From the NCBI GenBank assembly GCA_002344215.1, contig DDSV01000036.1:1-64000 (forward strand): DNA of 64,000 nt, read 5' to 3'. Positions 56,848 through 64,000 of the stretch are shown in pieces (the first letter of the stretch is position 1; the number at the start of each line of letters is the position of its first letter). The translations under genes were made by a program, and so were the position numbers. Origin of the DNA: Akkermansiaceae bacterium UBA2381. Lineage in GTDB: Bacteria; Verrucomicrobiota; Verrucomicrobiia; Verrucomicrobiales; DEV007. The notes beneath the pieces are model-generated. The model made no database searches. It saw nothing but the letters and a program-made list of their open reading frames with translations, and was not told the DNA's origin.

Positions 56848-59800
56848 CTACACCTTCTGCAGTTGTCTTTTCAGGCTGGTCCTCAGCATGAAGAAGGCAA
56901 CCACCACGAACATGATTAATGCCGTCAGATTGAGATTGATCGTCGGAATGGTGAAGGAAATGAGAGGTTTTTCACTCTTTTTGGGAAAACGGTACTGCCG
57001 TTCCGCACCAAAAAAGACGTTCGGTGGATTGTCTTCTCTCCGGTAATCCTGGCGCTCCACTTCCGCCCGGTTGAAGAGGTCCTGCACTTTCCCGTTCAGA
57101 TAGAGTTCGCTCACGGTATAGCTCTTCTTGTCCGTGACCTCGGCATTGTAAAATGGCTCCGGATCGAAGGTGCCGGCGTCGAGTGATTTTCTGATTTGTT
57201 TCAATTGTCGGCTCACATCCGAGGGGGAATCGCCTTTGATTCCGTGAATCACGGCGAGGGCCTGCTTGAACTGATACAGCCGCTCCTCCTGCTCCTGGGT
57301 CAATTCCTGATCCAGAGGGATCTTGCTGAAGCTCTGGATCTCATTCTCGATGTAATTGGTGAGGGTGCTCGCCGGATTGTGCTCGGCATGCGAGATGATG
57401 ACCGCTTCGTAGCTCCATCGCAGCGGCATGAGCTGGCAGATCCCGGGAACCTTGAGTCGGCTGGCCTCCTCCTTCTCCTCATCCGAAACAAACCACTGCC
57501 GGATGTTCTGAATGATGTCGAAGCTGCGGTTCATCTCGTCGTATTTGATGAGCGCCCCGCCGAGAATGATGTTCGGAATGAGTATGAGGGGGATGATGTT
57601 GATCGCGGTTTTCGGACTGTTGACGATACTCGAGATGAAAAGTCCGGCGGCGATCCCGACAAAGGAGGTGAGGAACATCCAGAGGAGGTTGTGAAGGAAC
57701 ATATCCCGGATCCCGAGGATGGCGTTACCGATGAGGAGATAGATGATGCTCTGGATCAGGGCAAAGAATCCGAGCGAGAGATATTTCCCGATGATGTACC
57801 CCCCCACCCGGAAGCCGTGGTGGCGCTCCCTCTGGAGGAGATGGCGGTCGCGGATGATCTCTTCAGCCGAGTTGGTCATGCCAAGGAAGAGGGCGGTGAC
57901 CAGTCCGAGGAAGAGGTAGGTGGGGATGTGAAACGCGTTGGAAAAATTGTAGTCTCCGTCCTCCGAGTAGCGCATCACCAGAGCGATGAGGATGGCGAGA
58001 GCGGGGGCTTCAAGAAGGGTGGTGGCGAGGTTGGCGCGGTTTCTCAGCTTGCTGAGAAAGGCGCGCTTGAACTGATTGGAGAACCGGACCCAGTCATGTC
58101 GCAATCTCCTCGCCGGTGCCTGAGGTGTTTTCTGGAGTGAGGCCGTCTGGGAGGTGTCGGATTCGATCTCCCGCAGATTGACCTCTTCGAGAAGACGATA
58201 AGTTTGAAAACGGTCGGACCAGAAAGCGGAGTTGAACCGACGGGCCGGAATGAGATTTCCCCTGACATCCCGCTCAAAAATAATGTCCCCGCCGAGATCA
58301 CGCAGGGGTGTCTCAAGGACATCGAAGATGAAGTCGGGAGTGAGATTCAGGCTTCCGCTGTCCCCCTCGCAGGCGGGTGCGGCGGTCGTGTAGATTCCCT
58401 CCTGCTTCCGCGCTTCGTGAAAGTATTCGAGGATCTGCGCGGGGGTGCCGAAAAAGGCGAGCTTGCCTCCGTTGTCGAGAAGGATGGCCTTGTCGAACAT
58501 GTGGAAGAGACGGCTGCTCGGCTGATGGATCGAAACAAGAGTGATCTTGTTGTGGGTGAGGCCGCGAATCATTTCGAGAACATGCTCCGAGTCTTTCGAT
58601 GACAATCCGGAAGTCGGTTCATCGAAGAGGTAGATGTCGGCGATACCGATCATGTCCATGCCCGCGTTGAGGCGTCTGCGCTGGCCGCCGCTGAGGCTCT
58701 TGGTTTCCTGGTCTCCGGCGAGCCGGTGACGGATTTCGTTGAGCCCGAGTTCGATCAGTTTGGAATCGACCCGCCGTCGGCGTTCCTGAACGGGAAAATG
58801 GGGCGCCCGCATTGCTGCCGCCGTGTCGAGATTCTCCTCGACGGTGAGGAGGGGATCAAATGTCTCCTCCTGGGGAATGATGGCGATATACGACTTCAGG
58901 TTGTCGTGTTCAGCGTAGAGATCGACGCCGTTGAGATCTATCCTTCCACTGCGGGGCTTCAGTTGTCCACCGAGCGCCTTGAGCAGGGTGCTCTTGCCGC
59001 ATCCGCTGGGTCCCATGACACAGACCATTTCCCCCCGCTGGATGGAAAAAGTGACTCCGTCTAGCGCGGGGATCTTCCGGTCATAAGAGTGGGCGACATC
59101 CCGCACTTTCAGGGTGCTGATGACATTGCGCTCCTCCTCGATGATTCCTTCGGAGAAATGGCAGCGGAGATACTGATCGCTGCTTAGGGAGATGACGCTG
59201 CCGTCCTTCAGCGGAGCCTGTCCTCCGCGCACGATTTCCCCCTCCACGGACACGGGGCGTTCTGCCTCAAGAATTTCGAGGAGACCGGTTTTCGAGGTGT
59301 TGTCGCAGCGAATCCGGAGGAGAATTTTTCCGGCGGTCCCCGGTGAGAGAAGAATGTCGCCCGGAGAAAGCTGATCCGGATCGTTGGAAACGAGATAAAC
59401 GGTACGGTTGGGAGGCAGGCTGAAGCGTCCTCCCAGCTCACGGGCTTTCCTCCTGAGATCGTCAAAGGAGATCTCGGTATGGTCGGGGAAGTCGAGTCTT
59501 TCCCTCGAAGTCACCTCGAACTGATCGCCTTTCTTGAGAACCCGTTTCCCGATGACGGCCTCGGTCTGGTTGAGGACCTCAACGAGAATCTTCAAGCCAA
59601 AGGAAATGCGCAGGTAGCTCTGCTTCGTGCGCACCTTCTCGATGAAGTGATTCCGGTTGTTGTCCTGGGCGAGGTAAAGCTGAACCGAGGAGAGATTCTT
59701 CTTCGTGTTGAAATAGAAAACGAGGTCTTCAAAGGCGAGGACTTCCTCCCCGATGATAAGTCTCTGGCCTTCGTAAACACGGCAGAACTCTCCGGCGTTG

Positions 59801-60546
59801 ACCTGGCGGCCCCGGGCGAGGATGGGACCCGGGCCGAGATTTTTGATGAGGAGCAGGCTTTGAAAGCGGAAGGCGACGACGGAGTGTTCATCGTCCGAAG
59901 TCGGGATGGTCACGTCGGCAGGTTCAACCGTGGAGAGAATGAGAGACTCGAGCCGGTGACTTTCCCCGTCGGCGGTTCGACCTTCGCTGCTGAGGGCTTC
60001 CGCTCTCGAGAGCTGGGAGAGTTCGCTCGTGTTCAGCTGGTAGACGATATTAATGGCCTCGGAGGCAACCCCGAGCGTCGTCATGAACTGGTAGAAAGTG
60101 ATCAGGTTCTCTTTCGGGAGCCCGGCGCGACTGATGAGCACGTAGAGCTGCACCCCGAGGAGCACTTTGTCTTCGAGGGGGAGGGTTCCCGAAAGATCCG
60201 AGGCGATCGCCTCGAGATCCTGACGGCGGCGGAGGGACTTAATGAAGAGCTGCTTCAGCTCGGCGTAAACCGTCTCCGGAAAGTCGTAGCGGAGGAAACC
60301 CAGGATGGAGTCGATTTCCGCCTCGATGACCCGACCGTCGAGTTTGGTGAACCCGGCGAACACCTCGATCAGCATCGGCAGCATCGACGTTTCCGTTCGA
60401 GGAGTCTCGCTCTTGAAGAGAGTTCTCTGAACCCGGTTCCAAAGCCGGCTGCGGCTGCGGAGGAGCCCGGAATCCGGGCGGGATTTTTTCCCGGTCGGCC
60501 CGAGATCACCCAGCGGGTCCCGCACGTTGGTGGAAGGTTTTGCCAT
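56848..60546 (-). CDS. ABC-2 type exporter with TerB-like and FHA-like N-terminal domains
   Basis: 1232 residues. A TerB-like acidic helical domain (about 50-170: LIEVFAGFTKLDGRVIEAEI, PLEDKVLLGVQLYVLISRAG), a beta-rich regulatory part with FHA-like character (about 205-470), an ABC ATPase with Walker A GPSGCGKST (about 505-513), signature LSGGQRRRLN (about 615) and Walker B IYLFDEPTSGLSS (about 635), then an ABC-2 membrane domain (about 830-1100) and a final helix. The order ATPase-then-membrane is that of ABCG-type exporters. The substrate is unknown; TerB/FHA inputs suggest stress or phosphoprotein control. The gene is a chromosomal neighbour of the integrated element. Confidence 0.85.
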   Translation of the reverse strand: MAKPSTNVRDPLGDLGPTGKKSRPDSGLLRSRSRLWNRVQRTLFKSETPRTETSMLPMLIEVFAGFTKLDGRVIEAEIDSILGFLRYDFPETVYAELKQLFIKSLRRRQDLEAIASDLSGTLPLEDKVLLGVQLYVLISRAGLPKENLITFYQFMTTLGVASEAINIVYQLNTSELSQLSRAEALSSEGRTADGESHRLESLILSTVEPADVTIPTSDDEHSVVAFRFQSLLLIKNLGPGPILARGRQVNAGEFCRVYEGQRLIIGEEVLAFEDLVFYFNTKKNLSSVQLYLAQDNNRNHFIEKVRTKQSYLRISFGLKILVEVLNQTEAVIGKRVLKKGDQFEVTSRERLDFPDHTEISFDDLRRKARELGGRFSLPPNRTVYLVSNDPDQLSPGDILLSPGTAGKILLRIRCDNTSKTGLLEILEAERPVSVEGEIVRGGQAPLKDGSVISLSSDQYLRCHFSEGIIEEERNVISTLKVRDVAHSYDRKIPALDGVTFSIQRGEMVCVMGPSGCGKSTLLKALGGQLKPRSGRIDLNGVDLYAEHDNLKSYIAIIPQEETFDPLLTVEENLDTAAAMRAPHFPVQERRRRVDSKLIELGLNEIRHRLAGDQETKSLSGGQRRRLNAGMDMIGIADIYLFDEPTSGLSSKDSEHVLEMIRGLTHNKITLVSIHQPSSRLFHMFDKAILLDNGGKLAFFGTPAQILEYFHEARKQEGIYTTAAPACEGDSGSLNLTPDFIFDVLETPLRDLGGDIIFERDVRGNLIPARRFNSAFWSDRFQTYRLLEEVNLREIESDTSQTASLQKTPQAPARRLRHDWVRFSNQFKRAFLSKLRNRANLATTLLEAPALAILIALVMRYSEDGDYNFSNAFHIPTYLFLGLVTALFLGMTNSAEEIIRDRHLLQRERHHGFRVGGYIIGKYLSLGFFALIQSIIYLLIGNAILGIRDMFLHNLLWMFLTSFVGIAAGLFISSIVNSPKTAINIIPLILIPNIILGGALIKYDEMNRSFDIIQNIRQWFVSDEEKEEASRLKVPGICQLMPLRWSYEAVIISHAEHNPASTLTNYIENEIQSFSKIPLDQELTQEQEERLYQFKQALAVIHGIKGDSPSDVSRQLKQIRKSLDAGTFDPEPFYNAEVTDKKSYTVSELYLNGKVQDLFNRAEVERQDYRREDNPPNVFFGAERQYRFPKKSEKPLISFTIPTINLNLTALIMFVVVAFFMLRTSLKRQLQKV

Positions 60547-60721
60547 AGTCGCCTTAAGTTACGTCGCGGGAACCTATACCACGGATGGGACGCATTAAAA
60601 CCGTCGATCGAAGTGCCCGCTACTCTTCTCCCGGGTTCATCATCCCTGAGGAAAACTAAAGAGAGGTTAAAAATTTGCTTTTAATTACTGTTTTTATGGT
60701 TATTATATTAACAATAACGCC
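60547..60721. promoter_or_regulatory. Divergent promoter region
   Basis: 175 bases between the minus-strand ABC exporter and the plus-strand membrane protein. The part 60670-60720 is distinctly AT-rich, with TTTATGGTTATTATATTAAC just before the plus-strand start, a likely promoter. Confidence 0.5.
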
Positions 60722-61750
60722 ATGGACCCATTTCTTTCACCTGAATTGCCCTCTTCCGCCAAGGTTCTCAGCCTCGTCAGCCTGCATCACGGGCTTCAGG
60801 CGGGCAGTCGACCCGAAGTGCCGACGAGCCCGGTGATGAAGGGAAATCGGCTTTCCTCCATTTGGCGAACCGGCGGCAGGCTGAATCATTTGCAGGCCAG
60901 TCGTCGTCGGGTCAGGCTTGAGGAGATTCCGGAAAGTGCCTATCCCGTTATCCTTGAACTGTCTCACGGCAGTAACTTCGTCGTTCTGAAAGAAAAGGTA
61001 TCTGGAAAGGCGGGGGACTCCTATCTCGTTCAGTTTCCTGACTCAAGGGAGGCAATGGTCGTCGGCGATCGTATTCGTGAGCTCTACGATGGAACCTGCG
61101 TGTTTCTCAGCCGTCGCGAAGGTCTCGATTCGGGTGAAAAGGGATCCGGAGGGCGTCGCGGCGTGATGCGCGGGCTCTTCACCCGGGTGTCCTCCCTCCA
61201 GTGGAAGAACGGACTGGCTTCATCGTTGCTCATCAACGGGATTACTTTCGCCGCCGCCCTGGGAATGATTCTTTCCCACCGCCTTGTCCTTGGACAGACC
61301 GATGGGCCTTCGCTGGTGATTCCGGTGATGAGTGTTCTCCTCGCTGCGGCGGTGACCCTGGGCATCATGAAACTCCGCGGAGCAGTTCGGGGCGGACAGG
61401 TTCCGTCGGCTCTGGTGGATTTGTGTTTTATTCCTCTCTTCGGAGCGGCGGTCTTTTTCATCTCGGGATGGTCGGCTCTTCCCTTCCTTTGGGTGGCTGG
61501 CCTTATCTGCGGCGGGCTTCTTCTCTCCAATCGTCTCGGACGAACCCCCTCTCTTATCCGCAACGCCCGGTCGGCGATTCTCACCCTCACTTTTGCGGGG
61601 GCAGCTCTCGGTGCCTGGTGGCTTGTGGCGGTCGGACTGCTGAATCCCGCGATGATGGCCGGGATGATTGTGACGGGGACCTGCTTCGTGAATCTCTTCA
61701 TCGAAAGTGACGTCCTCATCCAGGAGTATCGTCTCGCCGCCTTTGCCTGA
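60722..61750 (+). CDS. Membrane protein with C39-like N-terminal domain
   Basis: 342 residues. The first 140 residues resemble the inactive C39-like domain of ABC exporters (SLVSLHHGLQAGSRPEVPTS, AYPVILELSHGSNFVVLKEK, DSREAMVVGDRIRELYDGTC VFLSR) with no catalytic Cys, then six or seven membrane segments (LLINGITFAAALGMILSHRL, IPVMSVLLAAAVTLGIMKL and others). It is divergent from the TerB-ABC exporter, so both may belong to one export system. The assignment of the N-terminal domain is tentative. Confidence 0.6.
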   Translation: MDPFLSPELPSSAKVLSLVSLHHGLQAGSRPEVPTSPVMKGNRLSSIWRTGGRLNHLQASRRRVRLEEIPESAYPVILELSHGSNFVVLKEKVSGKAGDSYLVQFPDSREAMVVGDRIRELYDGTCVFLSRREGLDSGEKGSGGRRGVMRGLFTRVSSLQWKNGLASSLLINGITFAAALGMILSHRLVLGQTDGPSLVIPVMSVLLAAAVTLGIMKLRGAVRGGQVPSALVDLCFIPLFGAAVFFISGWSALPFLWVAGLICGGLLLSNRLGRTPSLIRNARSAILTLTFAGAALGAWWLVAVGLLNPAMMAGMIVTGTCFVNLFIESDVLIQEYRLAAFA

Positions 61751-61799
61751 GACAAGGTTTTACTGGCAGCGTTGAGGCGCTCGCGCTAGGCTGCGCCCG

Positions 61800-62885
61800 A
61801 TGGAATTGATTTCGATTCGGGAGTTAAAACAGCAGTCCGGGCCGGTTCCTCTCCCGGCCACGCTGCATGTGCAACTCGAGCGAATTCTCGAGAAGATCAC
61901 AAAAACGGGAAATCCGTTTTACGAACTCACCTTTGCGGATGCCGAGGAGACTCTGGTCCTGAGAGTCTGGAATAACTCCCCCATGTTCCCGGCCTGTGCC
62001 CGGCTTGAGGCAGGGAGTTTTTTTGAGGTCGCGGGGGAGTTCGGGCTTGGCAATGACGGACGTTCCATTGACGGGAAGAACTGGACTGTCCGAACCCTGA
62101 GTGAGGAGGAAACCGCCACCGTTCTCGGAGGTTCTCCGGAGTTGCGCGAAAAACAACGGCTCGATTATGACTACATCGAAACGGCGACAGCGGCTCTGTC
62201 CGATCCCAGACTGCGGCATCTTTGCCTGAGATTTCTTGAGTGCCACGGGAGCCGGCTTCAGAGAACAGGAGCTGCTCGCGACTATCACCATGCCCGACGG
62301 GGAGGTCTCGTCGAACACGTCGCCCAGATGATGCGGTCCGCGAACGCGATCTGTGATGCCTACCCCTTCCTCAACCGCGACCTGCTCGTGGCCGGAGTGC
62401 TCTTCCACGACGTGGGAAAACTCTGGGAAAATGCCTATGCGGAAAATGGATTCTCGATGGCCTACACCGAGGTCAGCGAATTGATTGGACACATTCCTCT
62501 TGGCATGGAGATCGTGAACAAACTCTGGAAGGAATTGCATGAAGATGAGGAACTAACGGCATCGTGGCGTGAGCTTGTTCCGGCGCCTGACAGGGTTCGT
62601 CTTCATCTCCTCCACCTCATTGCTTCGCATCATGGTGAGATGCAGTTCGGCTCTCCGGTGGTTCCCAAGACCCCCGAAGCGCAGGCCCTCCATTACATCG
62701 ACAATCTCGATGCGAAGATGGAGATGTTTGAGCGGGGCTATGAGATTGCCACTGAACTGGGCCGACACGTCTTCGACCGGGTGCGTCCGCTCCCCGGAAG
62801 GCTCGTCGAGCCACTTCCAACATTTGTCCCGAGGGAAGCGAAGGACGAAGTGATTGATGGAACGGAGCCGGCAGATCCCTTTTAA
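61800..62885 (+). CDS. YhaM-like HD-domain 3'-5' exoribonuclease
   Basis: 361 residues. An OB-fold at the N-terminus (LQLERILEKIT-type: HVQLERILEKITKTGNPFYE; TLVLRVWNNSPMFP), then an HD phosphohydrolase domain with YHHARRGGLVEHVAQMM (about 160-176), LLVAGVLFHDVGKLWENAY (HD pair, about 195-213), IASHHGEMQFGSP and HYIDNLDAKMEMF (final Asp). This matches YhaM/CBF1 exonucleases that shorten RNA or single-stranded DNA ends. The fit is good in all metal-ligand positions. Confidence 0.85.
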   Translation: MELISIRELKQQSGPVPLPATLHVQLERILEKITKTGNPFYELTFADAEETLVLRVWNNSPMFPACARLEAGSFFEVAGEFGLGNDGRSIDGKNWTVRTLSEEETATVLGGSPELREKQRLDYDYIETATAALSDPRLRHLCLRFLECHGSRLQRTGAARDYHHARRGGLVEHVAQMMRSANAICDAYPFLNRDLLVAGVLFHDVGKLWENAYAENGFSMAYTEVSELIGHIPLGMEIVNKLWKELHEDEELTASWRELVPAPDRVRLHLLHLIASHHGEMQFGSPVVPKTPEAQALHYIDNLDAKMEMFERGYEIATELGRHVFDRVRPLPGRLVEPLPTFVPREAKDEVIDGTEPADPF

Positions 62886-63406
62886 GGAGCCGTCGGTTTC
62901 AGTTCCACCATCAGATCGAGAGCGATGGCCTCGACCGCTTCCCGGAGTTTGTCACCGTCCAGTTCCGGAGGACAGATCAGTTTCGCATTGGTTTTAAAGA
63001 GGCGTTCCCCCGACCAGGGCGCCCCGCTGCAATCGGTTGCCAGTTCGATGACATTAACGCCGAGTCCAGCGAGGGTGTGGGAAATGGCGCTGACAATTCC
63101 CTGTCTATCCTGACCGACCACCTCGAGGGCATAATACTGACCGTTGTCGTTGGCGGGCTCCAACTTGCCCGCCCGGTGGATGCGGGTGTGCAGTCCTGAC
63201 TCATCGAGAACACGGAGCGCTTCACTCAATCCGGGAAGCGCGTCCTCGTCGATCACCACCTGGACCATGCCCGAAAACTGTCCGGAGAGTCGTAGCATCC
63301 GGCTGCCCTCCCAGTTCCCTGACGCAGCCACTATGACGGCGGAGAGTTCTTCGATCAATCCGGGGCGATCCGGACCAATAACACTGACGATGATGGAGGT
63401 CTGCAT
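62882..63406 (-). CDS. Two-ACT-domain regulator (GcvR-like)
   Basis: 174 residues from ATG 63406; longer in-frame starts are not supported. Two ACT domains: IIVSVIGPDRPGLIEELSAV (about 5-80) and YALEVVGQDRQGIVSAISHT (about 92-165). The GPDRPGL and GQDRQGI elements are the usual ligand-facing loops. GcvR represses the glycine cleavage operon by contacting GcvA in E. coli; here the target is unknown. It converges with and overlaps the YhaM-like gene by 4 bases. Confidence 0.85.
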   Translation of the reverse strand: MQTSIIVSVIGPDRPGLIEELSAVIVAASGNWEGSRMLRLSGQFSGMVQVVIDEDALPGLSEALRVLDESGLHTRIHRAGKLEPANDNGQYYALEVVGQDRQGIVSAISHTLAGLGVNVIELATDCSGAPWSGERLFKTNAKLICPPELDGDKLREAVEAIALDLMVELKPTAP

Positions 63407-63467
63407 GGCTAACCCGAACTGTATCTGAAATCCGGCGCCGGGTCCAGTCAGTCGAATGCGCCCCTTA

Positions 63468-64000
63468 TCAGGTCGCAGGAATAAAACGCTGGGAAAGCAG
63501 GGTGAGACCAAAACAGACGAGGCAGAAAACAGCGGCCCGCCAGTCGGCGAAGACAACGACGGCAGAGTCATAGAGCGCGATGCCCGCGATTGCGAGGGCA
63601 ATGCCCGCCGGAATTCTCTCCCTGAGCTTGCCTCTCATGATCACAAGCCAGCTCCAGATAATCGCGATCCCCGCTACGGTTAGAATGTTGCCGACGATAC
63701 CTTCGGTAAATGAACGGGAACTCAGCAGCGGAAGAAGAACCGGTAACATCAGGAGAAGCCGGGGAAGCAGGGGGAGATGCTGCTTGGTTTTCAGATGCTC
63801 GCTGCGCGCGGCGAGCGTCAGTCCGGCGATGTAAAGAACCACGGCACCTGAGATCAGATAGACCGTCGTCGGAAGAGTCAGTGATTCGGGCAGGGCAAGC
63901 GCCGCGCTCGCCGACCCGAGGTAGACCAGCGCCCGGCAGAGCCCCATGATGAGAACCGAGCCGGTCCAGTGTTTGTGCAGGACGTTGTAAAGCAGGACGG
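63468..64000 (-). CDS. UbiA-family prenyltransferase-like membrane protein (partial)
   Basis: The frame is open to the right edge. At least 177 residues of a polytopic membrane protein: VLLYNVLHKHWTGSVLIMGL, CRALVYLGSASAAL, VYLISGAVVLYIAGLTLAAR and further helices to the end (SQRFIPAT). The LYNxLHK...CRxLxYxxG pattern is typical of UbiA-family proteins, which transfer prenyl groups to aromatic or other acceptors. The N-terminus with the Asp-rich motifs is outside the window. Confidence 0.7.
   Translation of the reverse strand, partial: VLLYNVLHKHWTGSVLIMGLCRALVYLGSASAALALPESLTLPTTVYLISGAVVLYIAGLTLAARSEHLKTKQHLPLLPRLLLMLPVLLPLLSSRSFTEGIVGNILTVAGIAIIWSWLVIMRGKLRERIPAGIALAIAGIALYDSAVVVFADWRAAVFCLVCFGLTLLSQRFIPAT

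Noticed and set aside
57196..58140. 314-codon plus-strand frame opposite the ABC exporter membrane domain
   Set aside because: Antisense shadow with an unnatural Glu/Asp-rich composition.
59479..60684. 401-codon plus-strand frame opposite the ABC exporter
   Set aside because: Antisense shadow of a well-supported gene; acidic low-complexity composition.

Overview
The window is GC-rich for most of its length. Its gene families and spacing suggest a Verrucomicrobiota-like bacterium, but this is an inference from gene content only; there is no rRNA or other strong taxonomic marker. About 56.6 kb on the left looks like accessory DNA (an integrated element or a stack of them). It ends at a tyrosine recombinase (55.3-56.6 kb) lying next to the 3' end of a canonical tRNA-Arg(TCT) (56.72-56.80 kb). 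To the right of that tRNA the genes look like ordinary chromosome: a TerB-ABC exporter, a membrane protein, a YhaM-like HD phosphohydrolase, an ACT-domain regulator and a UbiA-family protein.

Layout. 0-6 kb: plasmid- or phage-like module with a beta-clamp-like protein carrying an extra C-terminal tail, a DUF3150-like protein, and a DUF1257 (Ycf35-like) / DUF2997 / Ycf46-like AAA ATPase set. 6.2-8.9 kb: an HNH nuclease and a minus-strand array of 15 tRNA genes with strongly aberrant D arms and T loops, preceded by structured non-coding DNA. 9.3-16.1 kb: a five-gene MoxR / vWA-like / beta-propeller ternary system. 16.1-20.5 kb: a minus-strand run of small single-gene units separated by attC-like palindromes (metallophosphoesterase, NADAR, Tdi1/DUF1851, DUF4272). 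21.2-28.6 kb: a second MoxR-vWA system (SWIM, DUF5691, MoxR, DUF5682, vWA; similar to E. coli yehLMPQ). 28.7-32.1 kb: small orphan genes with a repeated approximately 90 bp leader. 32.2-39.7 kb: one tightly overlapping operon for NAD salvage and ADP-ribose handling (NrtR, PncB, KptA, DUF4291, DraG, a crystallin-J1-like small protein, macro domain, PncA, PnuC, NadR-like). 40-47 kb: S24-like gene, a kinase-like gene, and a large protein that joins a papain-like domain to a TIM barrel. 47.7-53.1 kb: an AT-richer probable defence island with two GHKL (MORC/MutL-like) ATPases, a Rossmann-like protein and a 5-cytosine DNA methyltransferase. 53.8-55.2 kb: an orphan gene and the truncated C-terminus of a BatA-like membrane protein.

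Working together. Three parts are clearly co-transcribed units, with start codons overlapping the previous stop (mostly ATGA): the two MoxR-vWA systems, which belong to NTP-dependent conflict systems described from comparative genomics, and the NAD/ADP-ribose operon. In the latter KptA would consume NAD and release nicotinamide and an ADP-ribose cyclic phosphate, the PncA-PncB branch would recycle the nicotinamide, and the macro and DraG proteins would process ADP-ribose adducts, all under an ADP-ribose-responsive NrtR. The least explained pieces are the GHKL/methyltransferase island, the papain-TIM fusion, and the degenerate tRNA array with its upstream mutually exclusive hairpins.
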